From: Tubiluchus corallicola
Lineage: Eukaryota; Priapulida; Priapulimorpha; Priapulimorphida; Tubiluchidae
Length of the DNA: 64,000 bases
Direction of reading: 5' to 3'
Assembly: GCA_030141605.1 (NCBI GenBank)
Contig: JAQGDQ010000014.1
Location: 1 to 64,000 of the forward strand
The notes under the pieces were generated by a model. It was given only the letters and a program-made list of their open reading frames with translations. It made no database searches and was not told the DNA's origin. Every line of letters begins with the position of its first letter. Position 1 is the first letter of the stretch. Positions 1 through 13,771 of the stretch are shown here, one piece after another. Both the position numbers and the translations under genes were made by a program.

Positions 1-827
1 TGATAATGGCGCTCAAAATTGACTGAAGTGTAAAGCCTTCAAACAAAAATAACCCAAGAGAACCACTATTTATGCACCTTACCTAACTGACTCTCCTAAC
101 CGAAACCCCCACCCCTCATCCGCCTCAACTTTCCAGACTTATGTATTAAGAGTTTAATATGATTCTAATATTTAAAGAGTTTTACATTATTTTGCTGACC
201 ACGAAAACACTGTATCTGAAACTGTATAAAGGTATTACGATCAAAATACGATTACGTGTGATCATTACCGACAACCCGTAAGTGAAATAGGGCATAAGAT
301 TGCAAGGCAAATGTTTAGTTGAATAATTCATATGGTAATGTATATTACTGTGAAACGTGACCAAAGTCATTTCGCACGAAAGCATATAGCTTGTGCCTTG
401 TTTGCGAAATGACACCGTTTCACAGTCATAAGTGCAACCATAGCCACCAATTTTACAATCATCAAATGGCCAATAGTTTCTAATCAACATCATTTTCAGG
501 AGTCATATATTTTATGTGAAACCGTTAACATCGTAGAAATGGATGGCGAATTCCCGCAGCAGTTTCAGGCGGCGTCTTGAACAACACTTTAGGGAGATAT
601 TACAAGCAGCTAACTGTGAAATAAACAACCAGAACGCTGAGTTTATTAGCTAAAATAACAAACAAATGTTGAATCCAAGCGATTATAATAATTATGCCAT
701 GAATGTGGAATATGTGCTTATGTCGCACCTGCAAACAACTGATACAACATGAGGCTCTTTTCTAGTTTCCCCGTATAGTTGGACGTCTTCTGCGGCAAAG
801 GCGGCTATAACAAAGATACCTGAAATG
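1..827. other. Intergenic, nothing recognised
   Basis: AT-rich DNA without a recognisable gene, RNA gene or element. The short open frames here have no motif I know and overlap one another on both strands. Confidence 0.5.
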
Positions 828-1075
<248 letters not shown>

Positions 1076-4000
1076 TTGTACCCCACTTTTCCTAAACGCA
1101 AATGTCCCACATTCAGTGATACATAAGATCACGGCCCCTCCTAGCTACACACAAAAATTGAGGCCCTAGGTCAAAACTATATGAGCAGATAGAAAGTAAA
1201 GAAAAAATGAAGATCTGCCCACTCTATTATCTTTGGCCCGATACTGTCGGGACACATAACATTAACGTAGTTCTCTATGCTTAGAGAGTGCCCTGTGGGT
1301 TTTGTCCTTAGACCTCTCGTCTAAAAGGTCACCAAAAATGGGCCCGATTTTGCATTTTAACCCAGTTCTTGGAGGTTTAAAGCTTTCCGGCTTTTAGAAC
1401 TCCTGGTGCACATTTACCCCACAGCACCTAAATATATGTGAAAAAAATGAAAAAGAAACAAACGTCCTAGAATGAGATGTATTCTAATGGAAAAATTGAC
1501 CGTTGCCAATTGCCCTTCACCCCTTCAATACGCTGTGTCCTTCTCCCACCTAGGACTACTCTTCCTGTGATTTTCGTTACCCTAGCTTGCAAGCTAAAGA
1601 ATTATTAAGCTAAATATTAGCGGAGAATAAAGAATATTTAACTGTGTGAGATTCAAGATTTTTCTATTGCTATGTCAGAATTTTATTATTGCAGAATTGC
1701 AGAAGTACGAAGTCGCAATGAATAACTTCAATTCCTCGACAATTTTCTAGGCACATTTGTGAACAAAACTACTAAACATTGACACGAGCGCCCACTAAGA
1801 GCTAGGGCAGATTTTTGCTTTTGCAGTCCAATAGATAAAATGCAACTGCGCCGATCTCGGGCGTGTTTGCCTAACTTCGGCCCTCCCTCCGTATACACCA
1901 GCTGTAATGTCAGTCCCTGCATATTAATGTTTTTGACGTAAATTCTCAGCGTGTTGTAGCTTCGCCCACATCCCAGTTAAGACGCCAAGGGATACCAGTC
2001 GAAATAACTCGGTAGAGAACTTAAACTCAAAATGCATATTAAGGCAATGTGGTAAAGAAAACTTGGTTGGGTAAAATCAATTATCTCCGTGAATGCACGG
2101 GCACTTTTTATTGACACTTAAGCATAAAGCTTCTTTATACAAATTAAACTCAAACAGCATTAAGTTGAAATCAATTTACAAAAGGCATTTCACGACACAT
2201 TGATAGAGGCTATATAATGTTATATAAATGGTAATGCCACAAATCACGCAAGCTGCAGCATGTACTCACGACCATAAAGACAATCTTTGAGAAAAGTACA
2301 CCTAATCGTGCAAATGGAACACAAAAAGTGCCATAAATTTAACTCCACCAGTATGATTTATTACTACCTCGTCATGCAATACCAAACGTATTATTCACCT
2401 GAAACCACAGTGGCTGTATTTTGGTTATTCTGGATAGAGTTGTAAACTCAGACTTTATGAATTTATGTCATGCAGAGTATTCGATAGTATTAGATAGCAA
2501 GCTAATTTAATCTGCACACAACTAAAGTGAATTTCGTCTAGGAGTATGGCATTAATTTGGAGACTTAAACCAGGCATAATTGGTTAGAGAATACTTACAT
2601 GGCTCTATGTAACTTCATCTTTGTTCACATTTAATTTGTCGTAACGTTAATACGCTAATGTTTAGGATATTTGATTTCAGCTAGATGATTCATTATTAGA
2701 ACTTCGCCAGTATTCGTGCGAAGACCCTTCAAAGTTTGGTCAGTGATACTATTCAAGGAGAACATTCTTTTTGCATTGCGTTTTGAAAATGTACGAATCT
2801 CAGGTGATCAAAAATGCTTGGTGGATCTTCCTACGCCACAGCTTTATGGGCGGTACTAGCCCATTTGTGAAACTTCCCACAAAAAGTTATGCGCAAATGT
2901 GGCACTTGTTTCGGTTCAACAGCAATCGTCCCGTAAAGGTTAGCCTTGGCAACTGTATCATTGCAGGACTTTTCATGAGCATGAAATCTAGTTTAGGTTA
3001 TTACCATATAATAATAATGTGAATTATTTGTTACATAACATAAACCAGTTGTCATGGTTACAGTTTATTTTAGCAACAGCATTGATAACATGGTTATGCT
3101 GAAATAGTTTAGGAAACCTCAATTTTTACATTATATGAAATGACAACAAATCTTAATATTCAGGAGAGGTAGCAGTTGCTATGGAGTGCTAGATTGCTAG
3201 ACTGTTTGCCATAGAGTAACTGCTGTTAAAAGAATAATATGTTGTTTTGCATGCTCTAGATACCAAAACATCTATAGTTTCTTGCATAAAAACTATTAAA
3301 AAACTTGTAATTAGAAAAAATACGCTTATTATAAGAGCTGCAACTAAAATGTTGAATAAGCATACTTACCCAACAACTTCAACTTCAGCCCTATGAAAAG
3401 TTGAAGCTGCCGGTTTAAGTTCATTTATACAGTCCTCTTAGACGCATTTCTTGTAGTAATTGCAATGTTTTTTGCCAACGATAGTTTCGGACAGTTTTCT
3501 ATAAGAAATTATCAATAGTTTGATAACGAAAGCATGCAAAGAGCATTTAACCTCATTTACTACAGATGCTATTACATAGTTGCTAGGGTAAACAAATTTT
3601 TTATCGTTACTATAGCAACTGCTGGCATTACAAACGTACTATTATAGACATTCCCGGTTAATAAATTTTATATTTTGGTTTTATGTTAAACTTTGTGTTA
3701 AAAATTTTTTTTTACATACTAATTTTTAGCCTAGTTATGGGCGGTGAAACTTAGATTAGAGTGTTACGTAGGTAGCGTCAAATCTGGCAGTAGAGATTGC
3801 CTTTCAGACAGCATTTTTTCAATTTGGGAGAAAACATTTGCCTTTTTTCGAATGCGCAAATAAATTCAGGGAGAAAAATTGCCTTAAACCAAAATGAATT
3901 AAATTGAAACCTGCACGGCGCGTTTGTAACTCTGCTGTCTTTTTTTTTATCTTCAGCTGGTTTGTTTTCCAACGCTGTGATTAAAATTTAATTTTTTCTA

Positions 4001-5195
4001 TTTTGCATATCTGAAACTTATGGCTTTTGCGTTCAGGTTTTATGGTTTTTGCGTTCTGTTGTTTGAGGATCGGTTCAAAAGATCTCTCTGGTTTTAATTT
4101 TATTTTCTGCAAATATGTTTTTAGTAGTAGTAGTAGCAAGTAAGTTTATTTCTTTAAAAAATCGATATAGCCATGGGGTGCAAGTAGCCGCCTCATTTAA
4201 GGCGCAAAACAGTCTGGTACGGGCCCTATATGTAGCGAATCTAATGACCCAAATGGAGAGGCGCGTGTTTCCACACACAAAAAGGAATCCATTTGTCTCG
4301 GATTAGGCAATGACCTTGTTTTCCTCTGTGATATTTGCATGACATTAAGCTTGCACAATGGCGTTTCTGGAATCTAGAAGAATCTAGCAATGTTCTGGCA
4401 GCTGTAAGGGCAGCAGTTTGTAACGAGATAACTACAATGACATTCTCGGCTTCACAAAAGTAAAGCAGCGGTAAGCCAACCGTGCTGAGTTCAAGCGGTG
4501 CTCGGAAGTCAGGCTTAGAACGAATGATTTGATTAGGGAAGATTTCGTCTGGAAAGAGCTTTGCTTATAGCTATTGATTACCTGACGAATGCATCAGAGC
4601 GGTTAGAATAATATATAGCCATGTGATAAACAAGAGCAGACGTAAGCACTAACTAGTGCAGAAGTTAATGGCAATAGAATATTAAAAATGTCGCTGAAGA
4701 AAAGCAAACAGTTACCTGCAGTTTTGTGACATAACTGGTCCATTCCATGTCCTACACATGGTAGGCAAGACAGCGAATTAATGCACTGGATTAAGGTGCA
4801 TATTGCTTCACCCCGTATGCAATGCGGTGTAGGGTGTGATGCCTCTACCTTGAGGATCTTGGGGATATGCATCACTGTAAATTTTTTTATTTGCACTGGA
4901 TGACATTTCACGCTAGCATGACATTCACAAAGCTGAGAGCACAGCCATGTGTTAGAGCCTTCAATTTGATGACGAAGATCATAGCTGTTAGTTGACCTGC
5001 TGGACACAGACCAAGGGAAGCAAGAGAAGTGCCAAGGCCTTTGTGACAACGATGCAACGACGTTTTGATTTTTTGCGTCTGCTGAATTTTTGCAATTTTT
5101 TCAACTTGAGAATATACGCAAAATAATTAGTTTAGAAGGAGTACCGTACATGTACGTTGTAAATATGCAGGTTATATGCAGAATATAAACTATGG
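1076..5195. other. Intergenic, no gene recognised
   Basis: No homology signal that I can see. The longest open frame (minus strand, about 4603-5049, 148 codons) has no recognisable domain, no clear splice context and biased Cys/Ser/Leu content, so I do not call it. A short TAG repeat sits near 4123-4137. Confidence 0.45.
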
Positions 5196-5197
5196 GG

Positions 5198-5300
5198 GCC
5201 AGCAGGATCCGCCCTACGACCACTGCTTTTTCTTTCTGTATGACAATGAGCTACCAGGATCCGTCCTATATAGGACCACTGCTTCCTCTTATTTGTATCA
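5198..5300 (+). repeat. Two-copy tandem repeat (~55 bp unit)
   Basis: Two imperfect copies of a segment containing CAGGATCCG, CCTA and GACCACTGCTT follow each other (about 5202-5240 and 5255-5295). No function is apparent. Confidence 0.6.
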
Positions 5301-5776
5301 GTGTTCTACCTTTTTACTGGTTTCCATTGCTAATGATTCCCCTATTTCTTGCATCCTTTAATCACCCTACTAACAGCGAACTAAAGAAGACTGATAACTG
5401 GACGAAAGCGAAGAAACTATCAGCTAACTGCAGTATATCAAAACAAAATATATCGATAGTAATCAGCAGCAAACTTCCTAGCAGAATATTTCTATTTTTG
5501 ATCTTAAAATGTATAATAAAAATGTTAAAAAAATCATTCACAAAGCCATACACAATGCCGTACACACGTACCTAAAATATGAGGTCAGTAAGAGAGAATG
5601 GCGAATTTTGATGTTTGATGATATGTAACAGATTGTGCTATCTAGAAGCAGTGCTTATCTAAGCAAGCTTTGTAAATTTATCCTAAATGTTAAAGTAACT
5701 GGTTCTAAAGCACATTTTAAAGCCTAGGTTGTGTCTCTTTTCACCTCATGTAGTACTAAAGAAATAAAAACAAGGC

Positions 5777-5815
5777 TGTCCCTATTCACCCCAAAATGCG
5801 GGGTGAATAGAGACA
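5777..5815. repeat. Hairpin: near-perfect inverted repeat
   Basis: TGTCCCTATTCACCCC (5777-5792) faces its inverse complement at 5800-5815 with one mismatch across a 7-base loop. A related CCCCTATTCACCC segment recurs near 5967-5980, so this may be an edge of a degraded MITE-like element. Confidence 0.55.
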
Positions 5816-6929
5816 CTGGTTTTTAAATAAGTAAACACTGTACGATTTTCTTATCATAAGAACAATGTCTTTAAAAGATAGATTATGCATGTGGCCACGT
5901 AAGTACCAAACACAATTTAGAATGAAAACTAACAGAAAAGTTATGGCAGTTTGAATGTAAAAATTGCCCCTATTCACCCTGTTTCACGGTAACAGAAAAC
6001 CGAGGCTACGTAAACTTCTGTAGCTTAGTTGTAATAAATAACTTTAAATCCAGATGGATCGCTAGTGTCATCACCTCATTAACTACGTAATTATCTAAAT
6101 GCATATGGTAGTATAAGAGTGTAGGCAGGAAGTGGATCCTTGGGAAAAAACTGTCTGGCATGTGAAATGGTTCAAACAGGTTCTTCCCCGTGTTATAGCA
6201 ACTTCTAACATGTTAATAATTAATTTGTAGGCAATGCATAGGTGATTTAGAGAGTATTTACACAGTACGAAACTGTGCACAGACAAATAGAGAAATTAGT
6301 ACTGTACTAACATTTAACTCAATATGACACAATCTAACACACTTATTATTGTATTTCAATATGTCGTCTAACAATGTACAATCGTAAATAAGTAATTGCA
6401 TCATGATGTTTTAATCATACGTTCTTTGCATTTATTTATCTCTAGCTAGGAACTATAGTGAATATCGACAAAATACAAATAATATGCTTTTCGTGGACTT
6501 CCTTTCGATACAAAAAACCTTCAATCTGATATCATAAAAACTCCCACACTTTAAGAGCAAACAAAAGATAACCAGAACTTTTACAAGTTCGCGACATGGT
6601 GCCAAAATGCACTGTGCCAATTTTACAAGTTTGCGACAATAAGTTTCATTTATGCATTAGTAGGGTTATTAAGTTACTCAAAATAAATAACGCGTTTCAC
6701 TGCTTATACCAACAACTCCACAGTTTGAACGTTTTCGTTACGTTTTCCAATAATATCAACAAGCCAAATAGAAAGTCAACACAAGATACAGGCCGACTGT
6801 CGAGCTGCTTAAACCGTTTATAGCTACTTTGGGGTACTGTACAGGAACAATTGTCGTAGATGAACATGGTAGGATCCCTAATCTGAAGACGTTTTGTAGC
6901 AATGAAATGGCAACTCTGCAATTGCCGGT

Positions 6930-7280
6930 TTTGTCTGTGTGTCCGTCTGTCGTCACTTCCTCTCGGCCCCGGAGTAATGTAGCAAGTTGATGCCTCATAC
7001 AGAGGTAGGGCATCATTCAATCTCAGAGGCTATTAGTTTTTGGATGAATGGCTGTTGTCTTGATTTTTTGCAGTTTTTTGAAGATCTGCGCATAGCAATT
7101 AGACGGTATAATAAAAAATACTTAAATTTGTAACTGGCCTTTGCGTGCCCTTCTGTCTGTCCTCGTATCTTTCCGTTTATCCATCAGCCCGTCTGTCAAT
7201 TTGTCTCCACAATGGAAGTTGATACTTCACAGAGGGTTAGGTATTCGTTCAAGCTTGGAGGCAACTATAGAATTATCGGC

Positions 7281-7315
<35 letters not shown>

Positions 7316-7412
7316 GTCTGTCTGTCTATCTATTGCCACTTTGTCTCGCCTCCGGAGTAAGCTAGGATGTTGATACCTCGCATAAGGGTAGGCATGGTTA
7401 AAACTATTAAGT
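6930..7412 (+). repeat. Three-copy degenerate repeat with TCTG tetranucleotide core
   Basis: A module (TCTGTC run, then GTCTC, then GTTGATACCTCA-like, then GGTAGGCAT-like, then CTTGGAGGC-like) recurs at about 6930-7035, 7165-7270 and 7330-7410. A pure (TCTG)n tract sits at about 7280-7330. It looks like a minisatellite that degenerates into microsatellite. Confidence 0.6.
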
Positions 7413-7429
7413 GTAGGTTTATATATGAA

Positions 7430-8300
7430 AATAAGTACATTAGTAGGCAGATAGGTATGTAGAAGGTAAGTTGGTAGGTTGGTAGACAGGTAGGTAAGTA
7501 GGCAGCTAGATGAACTGTAAAAAGGTGGACAGCAGAGAGACATAGATAGATATATAATATAGACAGATAAAAGGATGGATCGATAGATGTATAGGTGGAC
7601 AGACAGATAAAATGCCCAAGTGTTCTGCTTCCTATAATACAGGTAGGTAGAAAGGTACAGGTAGCTAGGTAGGTGGGTGGGTAGGTAGTAAGTAGGTAAG
7701 CAGCCTGGCATTAGATAAACAAACACCACATGATTAAAGAGTTGTATGTCAGGTAGACAGAGAGATAGATAGGCAATTAGGTATTTTGATAGGAGGGTAG
7801 CATATTAAGAGAGCAAGTAGATTGGTTGACAAGTTGGTAAGTGGCGGCTTAATGGCCAAGTATAGGTATTCAGCTAAAAGCAAACAGAACAATAGAGAAA
7901 CATGAATCAGTAGACCGACAATAGTTAAACAAATAGACGTACAAATAGACAGATAGATAGACACAACAGAGAAATCAAAAGAATAACTGACAGATGGAGC
8001 GATGGAAAAATATAGATGAACAGACAGACGCAATGTCCAAATGTTCTGCTGCACAAATATCGATAACGTGTGCACTATACCCAAGTGGAACTGCCTAAAA
8101 GCATCGAAAGTCCATAGCCCAAGTGTTCACTGCTCACGATTTAGTAAACATTAGCCAAATGACATTGAAATATTGAAAAAATCGACAACTAAATTTCCAT
8201 TGTCCAAGTGGTAATGCGATAAAGCATCCACTATCCAACTATCTACAGCGGCAAAGTATCCACTGCCCAAGTGACCACGATTGATATAACCCTTCCCTCC
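7430..8300. repeat. Degenerate GTAG/GACA tetranucleotide tract
   Basis: Low-complexity DNA rich in TAGG, GTAG, GATA and GACAGA words. From about 7610 to 8270 a GCCCAAGTG-like word recurs at several places. It gives long but meaningless minus-strand frames rich in Tyr, Leu and Ser. Confidence 0.6.
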
Positions 8301-9540
8301 CTTATCTTCCCTTTCCTTCCTTTCCCTTCCGTGGTTTAAAACCACTTAATTATAGGCCTAATGGGAAATTGAGCTATTTTTTAATCACACAGGTTTTAGT
8401 TATTTAATCATCAATTTACAATTGCTTACTGCAACAACATAACATAGGTACAACGTAATCATAATTACGTGTGGAAATACATTGCAGGCCTTACCTGTTA
8501 TCATAACCGCTTGTGTGTCTTATATTATTCTCAAATTGCATTCGAGTTACTTCGTTCTATCGAGGACAAATACACTAGCAAACCATCCATGCGGTATAAT
8601 CCATATCACAAGCCGAGAGTTCGTCAACAACAAATTACGCAAATGTGATGAAGCAAAAACCTGGAATGGCTCAGTCACCCGAATAAATGTACAGTAATTA
8701 ATCCTCAATCAATTTTTTTCACAATTTCATCAAAAACCATAATGATGTATCTATGCGATGCGATGCTAAGATGCACACAGTGTGACTGCTGCAGTCTGGT
8801 GATTTAGATTGTACTTACCGCATGGATTAACAGACGTGTTGTTACCCAGACAAACAGAAGATGCATGGTACCACACATAGCCATTTCTCTCATCAATGAA
8901 GCCAGTGGCATGAAGCCGTTATAAGATCAATAATGTTTGCATGCACGGATGGAAGCTTATGCGTGCACCCAGTAGGCAATGATAATGCCTTTTCGTGCTT
9001 ATATTGTCTGCATGTTTATTTTCCCCTAAGGTGGGAACTGCAACTAAATTAGGAAGAAGGAGCACTCAATTAAAGAGTGTGAAAATTATAACTTATTAAT
9101 TATCAATAAGAAGCATATTGTTTAATGAGTCAAGCAATGAACAGAGCCCGTGGAACAAAGGTTCTCAGCATTCCAAGTTATATTCCTACTATTGCTATGT
9201 CTAATTTCTTCTATTCTTCTCCACCCTCCTGTTAAGATTTAGCATTATAATTTAACAGTAGCAATTATTAGAACAATTTCTGAATAAATCCTTGTTTCAC
9301 TGGATCATGGGAATTGTTCAGATTAAAACTCAAATAAGTTTTGGGAAGACCGAGAGCATTTCATTAAGCACTGTCAAGCGAAAAACAACATAATAAAATC
9401 GGTACAAACAAAGCTTCCATTTGATTTCATTCCTACATAATTATTTACCCACGTAACTGGTTAGAAATATTTTTATGACACTATGCGTAACTGTTTAATA
9501 TGTTTGCAGATCTTACATTAATAAACAACATTGGCATATA
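8301..9540. other. Intergenic, nothing recognised
   Basis: Unique-looking AT-rich DNA with no gene, RNA gene or terminal repeat that I can identify. Confidence 0.4.
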
Positions 9541-9640
9541 GTAATAATAATAATAACCTTTATTTGAACTCGGCTTTAAATTCAATAGACAACACAAGCC
9601 TGCCATGAGAACCGTAAAATTAATAACAAACTACACCTAC
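9541..9640 (-). mobile_element. Probable non-LTR retrotransposon 3' tail
   Basis: Read on the minus strand, a unique segment ends in AAATAAAGG followed by a (TTA)n run (plus strand 9541-9556). This is the form of many LINE/SINE 3' ends. No coding remnant is attached, so the class is not determined. Confidence 0.4.
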
Positions 9641-9722
9641 ATAACAGAGATTATAATTTCTCTATCGTGTTACAGTATTATCCATAATGTCTTGCTTGTA
9701 GACTTATGTCTAACATAACAAC

Positions 9723-10103
9723 TAGGAATGAGCATTCACTACCAGAATGCGAATTCAAATCGAATTGAACTGGCTTTTAGTATTCCGAATTCAAATCGAG
9801 TTCGAACTGAGCTTGAAAGATTTTCGAACAAGTTTTCGAACCACTAGTAAAAATAGGTCTTACAAAGATCATGCACACATTGCACAGTATTTTGTTTTGC
9901 AGTAAAACCAATATTAGTTTATTAAAAATTTTGTACAGAAATGCATCATGCTATTTGCATGCTGTTTCAAACATTAATGATAAATAACATAATTTATGTA
10001 GATGAAGTGCTGAATTATTCGAATCTATAATTTTGGGTTCGAATCGAATTCGAACTAAAAAAGCTCTTCCGAATCAAATTCGAACATTCGATGCTCACCC
10101 CTA
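9723..10103. mobile_element. hAT-type MITE, copy 1 (381 bp)
   Basis: The ends are TAGGAATGAGCAT and its inverted counterpart ATGCTCACCCCTA. The element is flanked by a perfect 8-bp duplication, ATAACAAC (9715-9722 and 10104-10111). TAGGG-type termini and 8-bp duplications are the signature of the hAT superfamily. It has no transposase, and its subterminal parts are rich in GAATTCGAA-like words. It belongs to the same family as 17142-17497, in the opposite orientation. Confidence 0.92.
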
Positions 10104-10111
10104 ATAACAAC

Positions 10112-11538
10112 AGCGCTAACTAAATTTCTTAATACGATCATAAAATTAATTGAGTTGTTTTGTCGTGTAGGATTTGAATAAAATGCAGTTGAAACAAATA
10201 TTGAAAGCTATGGTTGTATGCCGATCGGTAAAATGCGCACTACCGTGTGAGCTTGCGTGGGTTGTCCCTGAGTCAATTAAATCGTTGACGTTTCTTCTTT
10301 GTGAGTTAAACTGAGTTTTAGAATAGTTATTTAAAAAAATTAACTTGTTTAGCGCTGTAAGTATCAGTGTTTTAGTCTATTCCAAATTTAATAAATTATA
10401 ATATTATTTGCATGCATACTTCACACACAAAACTTCATGCACATACCTAGCTTGCTCAGGTGCAGCGTAGCGTAATCAGTCATTCATCATGTAATCGCTT
10501 AATCATACTGTAAATGTGTAATTATTGACTAAAGATATATTTCTTCAATGCTTTTGAAACATATGAATCGAATTGACAGATTTTAGGCTGTTGGGTCGCA
10601 AATTCCGAGCTCTTGGTCTAGTAACAGAAACGAGTTCTTTTCTATAGTACTAGTACTAGTAGTAGTAATAGGCTTTTCCAACATCGGTTTTTAGCTGAAT
10701 AATATTATATTGTCCAGTTAGATTGCATTTTAGGTTTCGTTTTCAGGCAGTCCTTTTTCAAGGCACTCTCACATCGCCCAAATATCTCAGAAAGCAGGGC
10801 TACAATAGAAAGAAGCATCCTTTTATCTGCACACTGATGTAAAGAAAACTTGAAACATAGCTCCTACTTATAAAAAATAATTTGAAAGAACTTACTGTTT
10901 GCGAGAATGGACTAAGATTGAGTGATTTCACGAAATATTTTCATTTGGGAGTTAGCAGAGAGCGTTATTTTTTATCTACTACTGTGCACAACAGCCTAGG
11001 AAATAAAAACACTTCACAAAAAAAAGAACCAAAGTGTAAACTTACTGAAAAGTTAAAAAGAGCTTCAGGCATATGTGCGCCATTTTGCAGCATCTGCGTG
11101 TGCCAGTAAGTGGCGTACTTTAACAGCATTGTAACTTTTGTTCCGCTTTAATATTGGAACATACAATAATTTGCAGATTCACACTGCACAAAAAAGGTGA
11201 CTGTACGAAAATTGTTAGTTAGCTAGCTAGCTAAACTGGTCAGTTTGTCAATCAACGAATTTTGCCGTTCTCGGCAGCTCAGCATTCTTGGCGGCACGGC
11301 GATGGAGAGGGAGGGGAGTGGGAAGGAGGTACAGTGTCGGCAGTGGGACTGATATAGGAAGGTAGTAGACTGTGAGGAGAACCACCTAAACTGCAAGAGC
11401 ACCTATTCTTTATTTTAATAAGGTTGCCGGAAAAAGTGCGAAAAGGTATATAGCTCATTTCTCTATGTTAATTCTCAGCTGAGATAGTCTATAATAAACT
11501 TGAGGTGCATGCTATGCACTGAAAACATAATCTTGAGT
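10112..11538. other. Intergenic, nothing recognised
   Basis: AT-rich DNA. The only structure I see is a short self-complementary run, AGTTAGCTAGCTAGCTAA, near 11216-11233. No gene is supported. Confidence 0.4.
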
Positions 11539-11539
11539 T

Positions 11540-12012
11540 AATCGCTAGTAAAGTTAGCCATTGTTTTTTGTTACGTTTCTACAAAACACTTAGCAACTGC
11601 AAAGATGTTGGTTGCTATGGACTTTACAAGAACACTTGAAGTTATATTTAAATCCAGTAGATGGCTTTTCCTGATGAAGATCTGGGCTTGGCAACAGAAA
11701 AAACCCGAAGCAAAATGACTACTTCCACACGCTACAATTGCGAGCTACAAGTTTTTTACAATTGCAGTACTAGTTTCTAGCCAGAAAAGGGGCTATGGGG
11801 TTAAAAATTAGATTCTCAGTATTTTTTGAACATTTTCTAGATAATTTGATGCTAGAATATAAATGTCCAATATATTCAACATTTGTTTTTACAAAAAATG
11901 AAAAGTGACATTTGACCAAATTTTTGGTGCATTCTACTTTGAAGCAGCATATGGCGATTTTAACAATGCTGACAGTTTTGGTTTGCAAGCACACAAATAA
12001 GGACTTATTAGT
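11540..12012 (+). repeat. Dispersed repeat family, copy 1
   Basis: It aligns along its length, in the same orientation, with 59537-60035. Shared landmarks in order are TTTCTACAAAAC, GATGAAGA-CTGGGCTTGG, CAACAGAAAAAA, ACAATTGCAGTACTA, TATGGGGTTA, TGCTAGAATATAAA, CATTTGTTTTTACAAAAA and TTTGCAAGCACACAAATA. Divergence is substantial and no terminal repeats or coding capacity are visible, so the class is unknown. Confidence 0.8.
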
Positions 12013-12339
12013 GAATTTACATTAACCCCGATTATCACATCTAAAAATCCTGTTGAGCTCCTATGCTAATATGTATAATAAAAATCACTAAAGTCATATT
12101 GTAAATATTTTGTATTTCTACTTAATACATGCAAGGTATTCAGCACCATCAAGTTACACGGCAGATGTCTGATAATATTCGTCACTGATGACCAAGGGGC
12201 TTTACCTGATTTGTGAATCATAAGCTAGTAATGTCCACATGTCTTGCCTACACTTAATGTTCTGCAATTTCCATTATTTCTACAACATGATGCAGTCACA
12301 ACTCGCAGCTAGAGGTCTACTTGATTGTTTATGTTATAG

Positions 12340-12408
12340 CAGCATCAAGCTGGTTTTGATTTTGGTCAGTGTTGGTCGTCATTCTCCTAATGAACATTCA
12401 ATAATAAT
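12340..12408 (+). repeat. Direct repeat, left copy
   Basis: This roughly 69-bp segment (AGCATCAAGCTGGTTTTGAT to ATTCAATAATAATG) recurs with about ten differences at 13702-13770. The hAT element starting at 12417 abuts it, so the two copies were about 135 bp apart before that insertion. Confidence 0.8.
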
Positions 12409-12416
12409 GTCTGATT

Positions 12417-13637
12417 TAGGGATGTTAACGATAATGATACATATTGATAATTACCGAATATCATATCGATATTATTCTAAGTATATCATTGTCGTATCGA
12501 TTTTGGCTGGTATCGTTGCTTATTGCTCACCTTTATGAAATCTCTTTACTTTGCTTTTCAATTTACTTACAGGAATTAAGCAAAACAGTGGATAAATTAT
12601 TTAAAATTATAAGCTTGTGAGATGCATGCAGTTGCACTTTCGCTTTGCAATAGCGGTTATCTTTATTCTGATTCTGGATCATACAGACTCACAGATGCCG
12701 AATATAGTGTAACCAGTCCGTATTTATGGTGTCATCGTCCCTGACATGTGTAGTTGTGCAGCTCGTATAGATAAATCTTTATATCGTAGTAACCTGTGTA
12801 TCTATCGCAGTGTACTTATTTGAATCATTATAACAATGAAACAGAAAGTTTTGTCTTAGTCGTATAATGGTAACATAAATCCGCCTTCCAAAATACAGCA
12901 TTGTGTAACTTATAGACACCTTGCACATGAAGTTTCAGTCTGTCAACACTGACTGACTGTTTAGGAGAAATCATGGCTGGTAAACGCGCAGCGGAATTTA
13001 TCAGAATCATTTTAATTTTAATAGTGAAGGTTCAAAAACATTCGCCATCTGTAAGTACTGCAAACAAAATTACCTGTACTAGAGCTCAACTACAAAATTG
13101 GGCTAAACACTTGAAAGAGGCGTCAGGGTTTATTATAATATGGTGTAGCTGCCAAATAATTCATTCCATCTGCCTGGCTTCTTAATTCTTGCTCTGCAAG
13201 CAGCAACGGATTGCTTTTGAGAAACTACCTATTTCATTTACATAAGTGATACTGAGAGCACATAAAAATATACTTGTGTTTTGTAGCTCACAGGCCCACT
13301 TACTGACAATGACAGATGTGGATTCGTGAAGCTAGCTCTTACAGTAGTTGCCTGTATTTGTGATTCGTATGCTACCACCAACTTAATCTGACTTAATTTA
13401 AGCGTTGAATGTGAACAGTGTGTTTAAATGTAATATAATTATAGTTAGGTATTATGCTTCTTTATTAGACATAGACACTGAAAACAATGTTTGCACTTAA
13501 TAATTTTCATTATAAAACACTTTTTCGGTTGTTGCGTAAATTATCTAACTTCAGTATCATTTTCATCACTCAAAATAATTTTTCGTATCATATTTTATCG
13601 TTATCATGTCACTAAATTTGTACGTTTAACATTCCTA
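12417..13637. mobile_element. Non-autonomous hAT element with BED-finger remnant
   Basis: The left end TAGGGATGTTAACGATAATG is complementary to the right end (TATCGTTATC, then GTTTAACATTCCTA). The 1221-bp element is bounded by a perfect 8-bp duplication, GTCTGATT (12409-12416 and 13638-13645), as expected of hAT. On the plus strand near 13009-13125 a broken frame reads FAICKYCKQNY and then, after a stop and a frame change, AKHLKEAS. That pattern (C-x2-C followed by Leu/His) is a BED zinc finger, the DNA-binding domain of hAT transposases. The catalytic domain is absent. Confidence 0.88.
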
Positions 13638-13701
13638 GTCTGATTCTCTGCATGATATGAATTGTAAGGAAATTTTAATGTCAAGAAATTTCAAGTTTGA
13701 C

Positions 13702-13770
13702 AGCATAAAGCTGGTCTTGATTTTGGTCGGTGTTGGTTGTCATTCTCTGAATGAACATCCAATAATAATG
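13702..13770 (+). repeat. Direct repeat, right copy
   Basis: Partner of 12340-12408; it lies 57 bp beyond the right target duplication of the hAT element. Confidence 0.8.
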
Positions 13771-13771
13771 C

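Noticed and set aside
4603-5049. 148-codon minus-strand open frame
   Set aside because: No recognisable domain, no homologue known to me, no splice or promoter context; length is within chance for a 64-kb window.
7310-8084. Leu/Tyr/Ser-rich minus-strand frames resembling membrane proteins
   Set aside because: They translate GTAG/GACA tetranucleotide repeats; the apparent hydrophobicity is compositional.
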